NCBI GenBank assembly: GCA_045586905.1 | Contig: JAZNBF010000107.1 | Location: forward strand, 15,975-79,974 | From: RGIG1828 sp045586905 | GTDB lineage: Bacteria; Bacillota; Clostridia; UMGS1810 | Reading direction: 5' to 3' | DNA length: 64,000 nt | In this document: piece after piece, positions 7,952 to 16,788 of the stretch | How positions within the stretch are numbered: position 1 is the first letter of the stretch | How the letters are laid out: the number at the start of each line of letters is the position of its first letter | Notes under the pieces: model-generated | Told to the model about the DNA's origin: nothing | The model's input: the letters and a program-made list of their open reading frames with translations, nothing else | The model's database searches: none | Translations under genes and position numbers: made by a program

Positions 7952-10585
7952 ATGAACACAAAAAAGGAACTGGCAAAAACCTACAATCCATCCGAAGTAG
8001 AAGACAGAATATACGAAGGCTGGGTTAACAAAGGTTATTTCCATGCCGAAATAGATAAAAACAAAAAACCTTTCACCATAGTTATCCCTCCACCAAACGT
8101 TACAGGTCAGCTTCATATGGGACATGCCCTCGACGAAACTCTGCAGGATATCCTCATTCGCTACAAGAGAATGCAGGGTTACAGTGCTCTCTGGGTACCG
8201 GGCACCGACCATGCAGGCATAGCCACTCAGATTAAGGTTGAAGAAGAACTCCGTGTAAACGAAGGTCTCACCCGCTATGATCTCGGAAGAGAAAAATTCC
8301 TCGAGAGAGTATGGCAGTGGAAGGAAAAATACGGTAGCCGCATCATCAATCAGCTCAAAAAAATCGGATGCTCCTGCGACTGGGACAGAGAACGCTTCAC
8401 AATGGACGAGGGCTGTTCCAAAGCAGTTAAAGAAGTTTTTGTCAATCTCTATAATAAAGGTCTTATATATCAGGGCAGCCGCATTATAAACTGGTGTCCT
8501 CACTGCATCACTGCACTTTCCGATGCAGAGGTTGACCATGCTGAACAGCCCGGTCATTTCTGGCATATCAAATACAATGTAAAAAACAGCGACGAATTCG
8601 TTGTTATAGCAACCACCCGTCCCGAAACACTTTTCGGTGACACTGCAGTTGCAGTAAACCCCGAAGACGAAAGATATTCTTCACTCATCGGCAAAACCCT
8701 CATTCTTCCTTTAGTAGGCAGAGAAATTCCCGTAATTGCCGACGAATATGTCGACAAGGAATTCGGTACAGGCTGTGTAAAAATCACTCCTGCCCATGAT
8801 CCCAACGACTTTGAGGTTGGTCTTCGCCACAACCTTGAGCAGATTAAGGTTATGAACGACGATGCCACCATGAATGCATATGCCGGCAAATACGAAGGTC
8901 TCGACCGTTACGAATGCAGAAAACAAATGGTAGAAGACCTGAAAGAACAGGGACTTCTTGTAAAAGTCGAAGACCATGCCCACAATGTCGGCGAGTGCTA
9001 CCGCTGTGGCACAACTGTTGAACCCATCATTTCAAAACAGTGGTTCGTTAAAATGGAACCTCTTGCAAAACCTGCTATCGATGCAGTTAAAAATGACGAA
9101 ACAGAGTTCATCCCCGAACACTTTGAAAAAATATATTTCCATTGGCTCGAAAACATCCGTGACTGGTGCATTTCCCGTCAGCTTTGGTGGGGACATCGCA
9201 TCCCTGCATTCTATTGCGACGATTGTGGTGAAATGGTTGTCACCAAAGAAGATAGTGCAGTTTGTCCCAAATGCGGCAAACCCATGCGTCAGGATCCCGA
9301 CACACTCGACACTTGGTTCAGCTCAGCACTCTGGCCATTCTCCACACTTGGCTGGCCCGAGAAAACACCCGAGCTCGAATATTTCTATCCCACATCCGTG
9401 CTTGTTACAGGCTACGACATCATTCCCTTCTGGGTAATGAGAATGATGTTCTCAGGTCTTGAGCACACAGGCGAGGTACCATTCGACAAAGTCTTCATCC
9501 ACGGTCTTGTTCGCGACAGTCAGGGCAGAAAAATGAGTAAATCTCTCGGCAATGGTATCGATCCTTTGGAAATTGTTTCACAGTACGGTGCCGATGCTCT
9601 CAGATTTACCCTTGCAACAGGCAACTCACCCGGCAACGACATGCGTTTTTACATCGAAAGGGTAGAGGCAAGTCGTAACTTTGCAAACAAAATCTGGAAT
9701 GCATCCCGCTTCCTTATGATGAATCTCACAATTGACGAAATTAAGCTCCCCGATGCAGATGAACTTAAACTTGAAGATAAATGGATTCTTTCAGCTTACA
9801 ATAAGCTTGTAGGCGAAGTCACCGAAAATCTCAATAATTTCGAACTTGGTATTGCTGTTTCCAAGCTCTATGACTTCATCTGGGATAACTACTGCGACTG
9901 GTACATCGAGCTTGTAAAACCCCGTCTTTACGAGAAAGACGGTGCCGATAAAGCATGCCAGAGTGTGCTCAGCTTCGTTCTCATCGGAGCGCTCAAGCTT
10001 CTCCATCCCTTCATGCCATTCATCACCGAAGAGATTTTCTCTTCTCTTCCCACAGGCGAAGAAAGCATCATGATTTCAAAATGGCCCCAGTTCGATTCTT
10101 CTCTCTGCTTCGACGACGAGGAAAAGAGAATGCACATCATAATGGATGCTATCAGAAGTGTCCGTAACATCCGTGCACAGATGAATGTTGTTCCTTCCCG
10201 TAAGGCAAAACTCATCATCAGTGCCGAAGATGCAAAAGTTTTCGAAGGTACATCTGTCTATTTTGAAAAGCTTGCATCTGCATCCGAAACAGTTATCATT
10301 GAGGGCAGTGAAGGTGTGCCCGAAAATGCAGTCAACGTTGTTGTGGAAGGTGCTACCATCTACATTCCTCTCGACGATCTCGTAGACCGTGAAAAAGAAC
10401 TTGAACGTCTCGAAAAAGAACTCAAAACCTTAGAAGCCGAAATTAAACGTGTTGAAGGTAAGCTTAATAACGAAAGCTTCGTTGCAAAAGCACCTGCCAA
10501 ACTTGTTGAAGAAGAAAAGGCAAAAGGCGAAAAATATTCGAGGATGCTTTCCGAGGTAAAAGCAAGCATTGAAAAACTGAAATAA
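7952..10585 (+). CDS. valS: Valyl-tRNA synthetase
   Basis: Class Ia synthetase of 877 residues that charges tRNA-Val. The HIGH box is HMGHALDE (about 56-63), in PPPNVTGQLHMGHAL. The KMSKS box is GRKMSKSLGNGIDP (about 526-539). The CP1 editing domain holds TTRPETLFGDTAV near 221. A tRNA-binding C-terminal coiled coil of heptad-rich Glu/Lys sequence fills the last 60 residues (from about 815), as in bacterial ValRS. AAAGGAG precedes the ATG. No T-box leader is present: only 14 bases separate it from the small membrane protein gene, so expression depends on the upstream pfkA transcript or an internal promoter. Confidence 0.97.
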   Translation: MNTKKELAKTYNPSEVEDRIYEGWVNKGYFHAEIDKNKKPFTIVIPPPNVTGQLHMGHALDETLQDILIRYKRMQGYSALWVPGTDHAGIATQIKVEEELRVNEGLTRYDLGREKFLERVWQWKEKYGSRIINQLKKIGCSCDWDRERFTMDEGCSKAVKEVFVNLYNKGLIYQGSRIINWCPHCITALSDAEVDHAEQPGHFWHIKYNVKNSDEFVVIATTRPETLFGDTAVAVNPEDERYSSLIGKTLILPLVGREIPVIADEYVDKEFGTGCVKITPAHDPNDFEVGLRHNLEQIKVMNDDATMNAYAGKYEGLDRYECRKQMVEDLKEQGLLVKVEDHAHNVGECYRCGTTVEPIISKQWFVKMEPLAKPAIDAVKNDETEFIPEHFEKIYFHWLENIRDWCISRQLWWGHRIPAFYCDDCGEMVVTKEDSAVCPKCGKPMRQDPDTLDTWFSSALWPFSTLGWPEKTPELEYFYPTSVLVTGYDIIPFWVMRMMFSGLEHTGEVPFDKVFIHGLVRDSQGRKMSKSLGNGIDPLEIVSQYGADALRFTLATGNSPGNDMRFYIERVEASRNFANKIWNASRFLMMNLTIDEIKLPDADELKLEDKWILSAYNKLVGEVTENLNNFELGIAVSKLYDFIWDNYCDWYIELVKPRLYEKDGADKACQSVLSFVLIGALKLLHPFMPFITEEIFSSLPTGEESIMISKWPQFDSSLCFDDEEKRMHIIMDAIRSVRNIRAQMNVVPSRKAKLIISAEDAKVFEGTSVYFEKLASASETVIIEGSEGVPENAVNVVVEGATIYIPLDDLVDREKELERLEKELKTLEAEIKRVEGKLNNESFVAKAPAKLVEEEKAKGEKYSRMLSEVKASIEKLK

Positions 10586-10594
10586 GGTGAAAAT

Positions 10595-11851
10595 ATGATT
10601 TCCACTGCACAAGATGCAATAGATCATATTCATTCGCTGTCACGTTTTGGCAAAAAGAGTGGTCTTTCCAACATAACCCTTATGCTCGAAAGGCTTGGTA
10701 ATCCCCACAGGAAAATGAAGTTTGTTCATGTTGTGGGCACCAACGGCAAAGGCTCTGTGTCAAATATAATGAAAAATATTTTAATGAGTCATGGATATAA
10801 GGTGGGGTACTATACCTCACCTTATATTGAATTTTTCAGCGAAAGAATATGCATCGGCAATGAGATGATTTCCGATGATGACCTCATATCATATACTAGT
10901 AGAGTCATCGAAGTGTCAAAAGACATACACCCCATAGAATTTGAATTTATCACTGCCATGGCATTTTTATATTTCAAAGAAAAAGCATGCGATGTGGTAG
11001 TGCTTGAAGCAGGTCTCGGTGGCAGACTCGATTCTACCAATGTCATAGACACCCCTCTTGTCAATGTCATCACTCCCATAGGCTATGACCACACGCAGAT
11101 TTTAGGCGAAACCCTCTCTGAAATTGCTTTCGAAAAGGCATGCACCATAAAAGAAAACTCAACTGTTGTCATAAGTGCAAAAATGCATGATGAATGTAAG
11201 AATGTAATATCCAAAAGATGCGCAGAGATGTCGGCAAAGCTCATTGTTCCCGACTCCTTCCCCCAAAATGTGTCATATTCGCTCTCGGGCACATCGTTTA
11301 CCTATAAAGGAAATCACTATATCCTCTCTCTTCTCGGCACCTATCAGGTCGACAATGCCATCACAGCAATAGAAACTGCCCACGCCCTCATGTCAAAGCT
11401 CGAACTTGGCGAAGATGATATTTCAAAAGGGCTTTCCTCATCTTTTTGGAAGTGCCGGTTTGAAATTTTGGGCACATCTCCTCTCACTGTACTCGACGGT
11501 GCTCACAACAGCCATGGCATTGAGGCTCTTATAGAGAGCATTGACACCTATTTCCAAAACAGGAAAAAAATCTTCCTGTTTTCCATGCTTGGCGAAAAAG
11601 ACTGGCAAAAAAGCATAGACCTCATATGTGACAGGTGCGATAGCATAGTTCTCACAAAAGTACCATCACAGAGGGTAACACAATCCGATGAAATGCTTGA
11701 AGCAATAAAGAAAAAAGGCAAAGATTGCATCTACATCGAAAGCTATACCGAAGCCTACCAAAAAGCACGACATCTTGCAGGCGACGACGGTGTTGTTTTC
11801 GTGTTTGGTTCACTCTATCTTTCAGGCGCCCTGAGGCAATATGTCGAATAA
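10595..11851 (+). CDS. folC: Folylpolyglutamate synthase / dihydrofolate synthase
   Basis: Adds glutamate to folates (and, in bifunctional forms, to dihydropteroate) in the cytoplasm. The 418-residue product is a Mur-ligase relative with the P-loop HVVGTNGKGSVSNIM (about 44-58), YTSPYIEFFSERI near 75, the metal and ATP site EAGLGGRLDSTNVI (about 140-153), and the C-terminal domain signature LDGAHNSHG near 306. It lies 9 bases after valS with AAGGTG as ribosome-binding site. valS-folC is a common pair in Firmicutes. A strong terminator follows. Confidence 0.95.
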   Translation: MISTAQDAIDHIHSLSRFGKKSGLSNITLMLERLGNPHRKMKFVHVVGTNGKGSVSNIMKNILMSHGYKVGYYTSPYIEFFSERICIGNEMISDDDLISYTSRVIEVSKDIHPIEFEFITAMAFLYFKEKACDVVVLEAGLGGRLDSTNVIDTPLVNVITPIGYDHTQILGETLSEIAFEKACTIKENSTVVISAKMHDECKNVISKRCAEMSAKLIVPDSFPQNVSYSLSGTSFTYKGNHYILSLLGTYQVDNAITAIETAHALMSKLELGEDDISKGLSSSFWKCRFEILGTSPLTVLDGAHNSHGIEALIESIDTYFQNRKKIFLFSMLGEKDWQKSIDLICDRCDSIVLTKVPSQRVTQSDEMLEAIKKKGKDCIYIESYTEAYQKARHLAGDDGVVFVFGSLYLSGALRQYVE

Positions 11852-11866
11852 AGAAGATTAAAAGAC

Positions 11867-11906
11867 AAAACCCCCAATTTCCCGACAAAGGAAAGTTGGG
11901 GGTTTT
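11867..11906 (+). terminator. Rho-independent terminator after folC
   Basis: An 11-bp stem, AAAACCCCCAA paired with TTGGGGGTTTT, with the loop between. The U-run is part of the stem's 3' arm. Confidence 0.85.
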
Positions 11907-11913
11907 CTTGAAT
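11887..11913 (+). promoter_or_regulatory. Candidate sigma-H promoter of the spoIIA operon
   Basis: AAAGGAAAG (11887-11895), 11 bases, then CTTGAAT (11907-11913) resembles the sigma-H pattern RNAGGAWWW-N11/12-RNNGAAT with two mismatches. The B. subtilis spoIIA operon is known to use sigma-H. The -35-like element lies in the loop and 3' arm of the folC terminator. No sigma-A-like promoter is obvious in the 45 bases before spoIIAA. Confidence 0.45.
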
Positions 11914-11950
11914 TTATATACAGCAAACAAAAAACGGAGGAATAAGATAA

Positions 11951-12280
11951 ATGAACCTGCAATTTTCAAATGAAAAAGACTTTCTTATAATGAGCATCAA
12001 TGGCGAAATTGATCATCGTTATGCCATACAAATCCGCAACGAAGCCGATCGCAAAATTGTGACCTATCCCGACAAAAAACTCATAATCGATCTCACGGGT
12101 GTCACCTTTATGGATAGCTCTGTTATAGGCGTCATAATAGGCCGCTATAAGCTTGTTATGAGTCTTGGCGGCTCCATAGCAATAGTATCTTCAAACGAAA
12201 CCCTCGGAAGAATACTCGAAATGTCAGGCATACCCAAAATAATCCACATATACAAAAGTCTGGAAGAAGCTTTAAATTAA
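11951..12280 (+). CDS. spoIIAA: Anti-sigma F factor antagonist SpoIIAA
   Basis: STAS-domain protein of 109 residues that, when unphosphorylated, pulls SpoIIAB off sigma-F and so starts forespore-specific transcription after asymmetric division. The conserved segment LIDLTGVTFMDSSVIGVIIGR (about 44-64, read in two parts) contains the serine phosphorylated by SpoIIAB within the MDSS motif. CGGAGG 9 bases upstream sets the ATG. First gene of a three-gene operon, 16 bases before spoIIAB. Confidence 0.95.
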   Translation: MNLQFSNEKDFLIMSINGEIDHRYAIQIRNEADRKIVTYPDKKLIIDLTGVTFMDSSVIGVIIGRYKLVMSLGGSIAIVSSNETLGRILEMSGIPKIIHIYKSLEEALN

Positions 12281-12296
12281 ACCTCAGGAGGAAAAA

Positions 12297-12734
12297 ATGT
12301 TAAAACACAATACGGTAAAAGCAAGTTTTATATCAATACCCGAAAATGAAAGTCTTGCACGTGTAATATGTGCCTCTTTCATCTCCACCCTCGATCCCAC
12401 CATCGAAGAACTCACCGATATCAAAACAGCAGTATCAGAGGCTGTTACAAACTCGATAGTTCATGGCTACTCGTCAAAGCCCGATGGTATTGTCAACATG
12501 GACTGCATCATAGAAGACAACACTTTCATTGTTGAAATCCGCGATAGCGGCAAAGGTATAGAAGACATTACCAAAGCAATGGAGCCAATGTACACCTCAT
12601 GTCCTGAGGCAGAACGCTCGGGAATGGGATTCACAGTAATGGAAACTTTCATGGATTCAGTTTCGGTAAGCTCTGTCCCTGGTGTGGGTACCAAAGTTAC
12701 ACTAAAAAAAATTATCAGAAGCAGGCTTTTATAA
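12297..12734 (+). CDS. spoIIAB: Anti-sigma F factor and serine kinase SpoIIAB
   Basis: GHKL-type kinase of 145 residues that binds and silences sigma-F and phosphorylates SpoIIAA. The N box is SEAVTNSIVHGY (about 48-59), the G1 box EIRDSGKGIEDI (about 80-91) and the G2 region GMGFTVMETFMD (about 108-119). AGGAGG lies just upstream. The stop codon shares its last base with the ATG of sigF, so translation of the two is coupled, helping keep anti-sigma and sigma in balance. Confidence 0.96.
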   Translation: MLKHNTVKASFISIPENESLARVICASFISTLDPTIEELTDIKTAVSEAVTNSIVHGYSSKPDGIVNMDCIIEDNTFIVEIRDSGKGIEDITKAMEPMYTSCPEAERSGMGFTVMETFMDSVSVSSVPGVGTKVTLKKIIRSRLL

Positions 12735-13447
12735 TGACCGACATATACAATCTCATAAGTCTTGCCCAAAACGGTGACAAAACAGCAGAAAAAAAGCTCA
12801 TCGACGATAACATCTCTCTTGTTCACAGCTGTGCCCGCAGTCTTAACCATACGGGACATGAATATGAAGATCTGTTGCAGGTTGGCACAATAGGACTTTT
12901 AAAGGCGATACGCAATTTCAACATATCTCTTGGTCTCAGGCTGTCAACCTATGCTGTGCCGCTCATCATGGGCGAGATAAAGCGCTACATAAGAGATAAT
13001 GCAGGCCTTAAGGTTTCAAGAAGTCTTCGCGAGCTCTGGATAAAAGCAGTCAAGACGCGAAGCATCTTAGAGGGCGAGCTTTTCAGAGAACCAACAGTCA
13101 GCGAAATTTCACACAGGCTCGGGGTAAGTGTTGAAAAGCTTACTCTGGCAATGGAAGCGTCTGCACCGTGCGACCATTTCGAGCGCAAAATCGGCGGCGA
13201 TGAAAAGGGTGAAATATATCTTGCCGACACCATCCGATCAAATGACACGCCCGAAGATGAAATAGACAAAATTGCCCTCAAAGAAGCACTCAGAACCCTG
13301 GGCGAAAGAGAGAAAAAAATTATCCTCCTGCGCTATTTCAGAGGAAAAACGCAAGTGGAGGTTTCACATATAATAGGTGTATCACAGGTGCAAATATCGC
13401 GCATTGAAAAAAAGGTAATAGCCTCCCTTAAAGAAGCAATACAATAA
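12734..13447 (+). CDS. sigF: RNA polymerase sigma-F factor
   Basis: Sporulation sigma factor of the early forespore, 237 residues, of the SigB/SigF/SigG group. Region 2 has ISLVHSCARSLNHTGHEYEDLLQVGTIG split across about 27-54, then the core-binding and -10 segment RLSTYAVPLIMGEIKRYIRD (about 76-95). Region 3 follows (EPTVSEISHRLGVS). Region 4 with the -35-binding helix-turn-helix is at the C-terminus (GKTQVEVSHIIGVSQVQISR, about 206-225). It overlaps spoIIAB by one base. Gene order matches the classical spoIIA operon. It is assigned as SigF rather than SigG because of that context. Confidence 0.95.
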   Translation: MTDIYNLISLAQNGDKTAEKKLIDDNISLVHSCARSLNHTGHEYEDLLQVGTIGLLKAIRNFNISLGLRLSTYAVPLIMGEIKRYIRDNAGLKVSRSLRELWIKAVKTRSILEGELFREPTVSEISHRLGVSVEKLTLAMEASAPCDHFERKIGGDEKGEIYLADTIRSNDTPEDEIDKIALKEALRTLGEREKKIILLRYFRGKTQVEVSHIIGVSQVQISRIEKKVIASLKEAIQ

Positions 13448-13482
13448 AACGCAAAAATCTCATTTCAGGATTTTTGCGTTTT
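13446..13482 (+). terminator. Terminator after sigF
   Basis: A 14-bp perfect stem (AAAACGCAAAAATC with GATTTTTGCGTTTT) around an 9-base loop, starting in the sigF stop codon. Confidence 0.85.
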
Positions 13483-13491
13483 ATTAATTAT

Positions 13492-13520
13492 TTGACAAAA
13501 ATCTATATAGATGATAGAAT
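13492..13520 (+). promoter_or_regulatory. Sigma-A promoter for the glycosyltransferase pair
   Basis: TTGACA, 17 bases, TAGAAT, just after the sigF terminator. The -10 box ends about 62 bases before the chosen start. The first ATG of the long frame (13511) lies inside this promoter and cannot be the start. Confidence 0.75.
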
Positions 13521-13582
13521 TACAGTTGTATGTAACAAATTGTAAAATGATGTTTTTCAAAACACTGAGGTGCATCAGTAGT

Positions 13583-15145
13583 ATGAATTTTATAGGCGTA
13601 TTAAATATTTTAAAAGAGGTTTTCTCTTCTCTTGCAAAGCTTTCTTTATGTTTGTATTTTTTTGTGCCGGTCTATACGGTGATTGGATTTTTTATAACCA
13701 AAAAATTCCCATCTGCCAGACATAATCACAAATACGCCATAATGATTGCTGCGCGAAATGAAGAAAAAGTTATAGGCAATCTTTTAGACAGTATCAATTC
13801 TCAGGATTACCCGTCTGAACTTGTAACGGTCTTTGTCGTTGCCGACAACTGCACCGACAAAACTGCCGATATAGCAAGGTCACACGGAGCAGTGTGCTAT
13901 GAGCGCTCCGATTCAGAGCATCGCACAAAAGGCTATGCCCTCGAGTTTTTAGTCGATAACATTGAGCGCGACTATGGCATCGAAAGCTTCGATGCATACT
14001 TCATCTTCGATGCCGACAATCTTCTCAAAAAAGACTATATTTCCCGCATGAACGAAGCCTTCGACAGTGGTGAAAAAATCGTCACTTCCTACCGTAACAC
14101 CAAAAATTTTGATTCCAATGCAATCGCTGCAAGCTATGGCATCCACTGGATCCGCACCATTCGCTATGAGCACAGAGGCAGATCGGCACTCGGCCTTGCC
14201 ACTCGTATTCAGGGAACGGGTTTTATGTTTGCAAGCGAGATAATAAAAGACGGTTGGCACTATGTGTCATTCACCGAAGACAGAGCCTTTGCAGCCGATC
14301 AGGTGGTAGAAGGCTATCGCATTTCCTATTGCGACAGAGCAGAGTTCTATGACGAACAGCCCACCTCACTTCGCATAGCGCTTCGTCAGCGCATCCGTTG
14401 GGGCAAAGGTCATCTTCAGGCTTTTTGCGAGCTTGGGCCAAAGCTTTTGAAAAATGTGTTTTTTGCATCGTCTGTGCAAAGATGCAGATATAATTCCAAC
14501 AACCTTCCCGCTTGCGACAACACCTGCGACGATTTGTATAATGATGCAAAAAAGCTGATTTCGTTTTCGTCAGAAAATCCTTTCCATATAAATCTTTTAA
14601 AGCTTATTTTCATTCTACCGTCGTTTCTGGCTTTTGGATTTGCATGGATTTTAAAAACATTAAAAACTTTTATCAATACCGTTTGCAATAGTGTAAAAAC
14701 ATCATCACCATTTTTAACACTGCAAAAAAGCAAACTCTGGAAAGGCTTTAAACAAAGGTTTATGTCATACGATATGTTCATCATAACCTTTCCAAACAAT
14801 CTCATTTCAATTTCAAGCCTTCTGCTTTGTCTGATAGCAGACTTGGTTTCCGTTCTTGTAACGGACACAGCCCTCATAGGCATATCAACAGTTTTAAAAG
14901 CTTTTGTAATTTCTGTTGCTTTGCGCTGGCTTGGCAGAATGTGCCTTGGTATATATGTGTTTTTCATAGAAAGAAAGCGTATAATACACATAAGCTTTGT
15001 CAAAAAAATTCTATATATACTTTTGTGGCCCATGTTTGACATGATAGGAGGCATAGCAGTTTTATCTGCTCTCTTTATGCATGTTGAATGGAAGCCAATT
15101 CCACACAATTCCACCATTTCCATCGGCGATATTTCCGGAAAATAA
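13583..15145 (+). CDS. Membrane GT2 glycosyltransferase, first tandem copy
   Basis: A 520-residue processive-type family 2 glycosyltransferase. An N-terminal membrane helix is followed by the GT-A domain: KYAIMIAARNEEKVIGNLL, the sugar-nucleotide aspartates in VVADNCTDKT, the metal-binding FIFDADNLL, the TEDRAF motif, and RQRIRWGKGHLQ, which matches QxxRW of cellulose, chitin and hyaluronan-type synthases. Several membrane helices follow, then a conserved HVEWKPIPHNS near the end. The start at 13583 is chosen because GAGGTG lies 10 bases before it, it falls after the promoter, and it aligns with the start of the paralogue. The glycan made is unknown. It is 27 bases before its paralogue, with pgeF following. 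Confidence 0.85.
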   Translation: MNFIGVLNILKEVFSSLAKLSLCLYFFVPVYTVIGFFITKKFPSARHNHKYAIMIAARNEEKVIGNLLDSINSQDYPSELVTVFVVADNCTDKTADIARSHGAVCYERSDSEHRTKGYALEFLVDNIERDYGIESFDAYFIFDADNLLKKDYISRMNEAFDSGEKIVTSYRNTKNFDSNAIAASYGIHWIRTIRYEHRGRSALGLATRIQGTGFMFASEIIKDGWHYVSFTEDRAFAADQVVEGYRISYCDRAEFYDEQPTSLRIALRQRIRWGKGHLQAFCELGPKLLKNVFFASSVQRCRYNSNNLPACDNTCDDLYNDAKKLISFSSENPFHINLLKLIFILPSFLAFGFAWILKTLKTFINTVCNSVKTSSPFLTLQKSKLWKGFKQRFMSYDMFIITFPNNLISISSLLLCLIADLVSVLVTDTALIGISTVLKAFVISVALRWLGRMCLGIYVFFIERKRIIHISFVKKILYILLWPMFDMIGGIAVLSALFMHVEWKPIPHNSTISIGDISGK

Positions 15146-15172
15146 ACAAATGATAAGAGGAGCTTTCAGCAT

Positions 15173-16786
15173 ATGAATATTTATGAATTTTTAATGCAGT
15201 TTAAAGATGTTCTCTCAATTATAGGCGTAGTAGTAGGTTATGTGTTTTTTTACAGGCTTTGGAACATATATAAAAAAGTAGGCTTTTTTGCCACACGAAA
15301 ATTCCCCCCTTCCAAGCATAATCACAAATATGCCATAATGATTGCCGCACGAAACGAAGAAACCGTTATAGGCAATCTCATCGACAGCATAAATGCTCAG
15401 GATTATCCCCGTGACCTCGTAACCATCTTCGTTGTTGCCGACAACTGCACCGACAAAACTGCCGAAATTTCACGTTCATACGGAGCAGTGTGTTATGAAC
15501 GTTTCGACACAGAGCATCGCACAAAAGGCTATGCTCTCGAGTTTTTGGTCAATAACATTGAGCATGACTATGGCATCGAAAGCTTCGATGCGTATTTCAT
15601 CTTCGATGCCGACAACCTTCTCAAAAAAGATTTCCTTTCCCGCATGAACGAAGCTTTCGACAGTGGCGAAAAAATTGTCACATCCTACCGTAACACCAAA
15701 AACTTTGGCGACAACTGGATAAGTGCAAGCTATGGCATTCACTGGCTTCGCACAGTAAGAAATGAGCATCGCGGAAGAAGTGTTCTTGGACTTGCCACTC
15801 GTATTCAGGGCACAGGCTTTATGTTTGCAAGTGAAATAATAAAAGATGGCTGGCACTATGTGTCATTCACCGAAGACCGTGCCTTTTCTGCAGATGCAGT
15901 GGTAGAAGGCTATCGCATTTCCTATTGTGACAGAGCAGAGTTCTATGACGAGCAGCCTACTTCACTTCGCATAGCGCTTCGTCAGCGCATCCGTTGGGGC
16001 AAAGGTCATCTTCAGGCTTTTGTCGAGTCTGGGCCAAAGCTTTTTTCACACATTTTCGTGCCCAAAAAAGATGTCATCCCCTATGTTGAACCGCCTCTCG
16101 AAAATGATGACTTTTCACACATCGACAGCACCGTCTATGATATCTTCGACGATATCAAAGATATATATCGCAATCTGTGCGACAGGTTTAAGAATTCCGG
16201 AAGCATATTCGCAAAAATCCTTTATTGCATCCCCATTTTTCTTATGCTCATTGTGCGTGGCATAGCAGTTTTTCTCGAAAAACTTTTCGTTTCTGTATCA
16301 CGCATCATATGCAGAGTTAAGAAAACCCGATTTGTAAAAACCATCAGAAGAAACAAAATCTTCCAAAACCTTAAAATGAGATACATGTCCTACGATATGC
16401 TCCTCATAACCTTCCCAAACAATGTGGTTTCCCTCTTCCGCAGATGGCTCAATGTTTTTGCAAATGTTGCGCTTTTCTTTGTCGGAGCAGAGTGGCTTTC
16501 AAGCTTCATGTCTCCTTTCTGGGCATATTTCACCATGTCTCTCGGTCCCCGCTATTTAAAGCAAATCTTCCAGGGCATCTACATCTTTTTTGTTGAGAGA
16601 AAGCGCATAGTAAAAATTCCGCTTCTCAAAAAAGCCTTCTACTGTCTCATGTGGCCCATTTTTGATATAATCGGTTCAGTAAGTGTTCTTATTGCACTTT
16701 TCTCTCATGTAGAATGGAAACCAATTCCTCACAATTCCAACATAGATATCGATAAGCTCTCCAAAGAGCTTGCAGGTAAAAAGTAA
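15173..16786 (+). CDS. Membrane GT2 glycosyltransferase, second tandem copy
   Basis: A 537-residue paralogue of the gene before it. The catalytic domain is nearly identical between the two (MIAARNEE, VVADNCTDKTAE, FDADNLLKKD, SFTEDRAF, LRQRIRWGKGHLQAF), whereas the stretch after the catalytic core (about 290-385) has diverged in sequence and length. Similarity returns at MSYDML-ITFPNN and at the C-terminal HVEWKPIPHNS. Helices lie near residue 15 and in the C-terminal half. All catalytic motifs are intact, so both copies should be active. Conserved catalysis with altered middle and membrane parts suggests the two differ in partner or acceptor rather than donor sugar. AGAGGAG precedes the ATG. 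Confidence 0.87.
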   Translation: MNIYEFLMQFKDVLSIIGVVVGYVFFYRLWNIYKKVGFFATRKFPPSKHNHKYAIMIAARNEETVIGNLIDSINAQDYPRDLVTIFVVADNCTDKTAEISRSYGAVCYERFDTEHRTKGYALEFLVNNIEHDYGIESFDAYFIFDADNLLKKDFLSRMNEAFDSGEKIVTSYRNTKNFGDNWISASYGIHWLRTVRNEHRGRSVLGLATRIQGTGFMFASEIIKDGWHYVSFTEDRAFSADAVVEGYRISYCDRAEFYDEQPTSLRIALRQRIRWGKGHLQAFVESGPKLFSHIFVPKKDVIPYVEPPLENDDFSHIDSTVYDIFDDIKDIYRNLCDRFKNSGSIFAKILYCIPIFLMLIVRGIAVFLEKLFVSVSRIICRVKKTRFVKTIRRNKIFQNLKMRYMSYDMLLITFPNNVVSLFRRWLNVFANVALFFVGAEWLSSFMSPFWAYFTMSLGPRYLKQIFQGIYIFFVERKRIVKIPLLKKAFYCLMWPIFDIIGSVSVLIALFSHVEWKPIPHNSNIDIDKLSKELAGKK

Positions 16787-16788
16787 AG

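Noticed and set aside
13511..13582. Upstream start of the first glycosyltransferase at 13511
   Set aside because: The ATG lies between the -35 and -10 boxes of a good promoter, so it would not be on the message. The start at 13583 has a ribosome-binding site and matches the paralogue.
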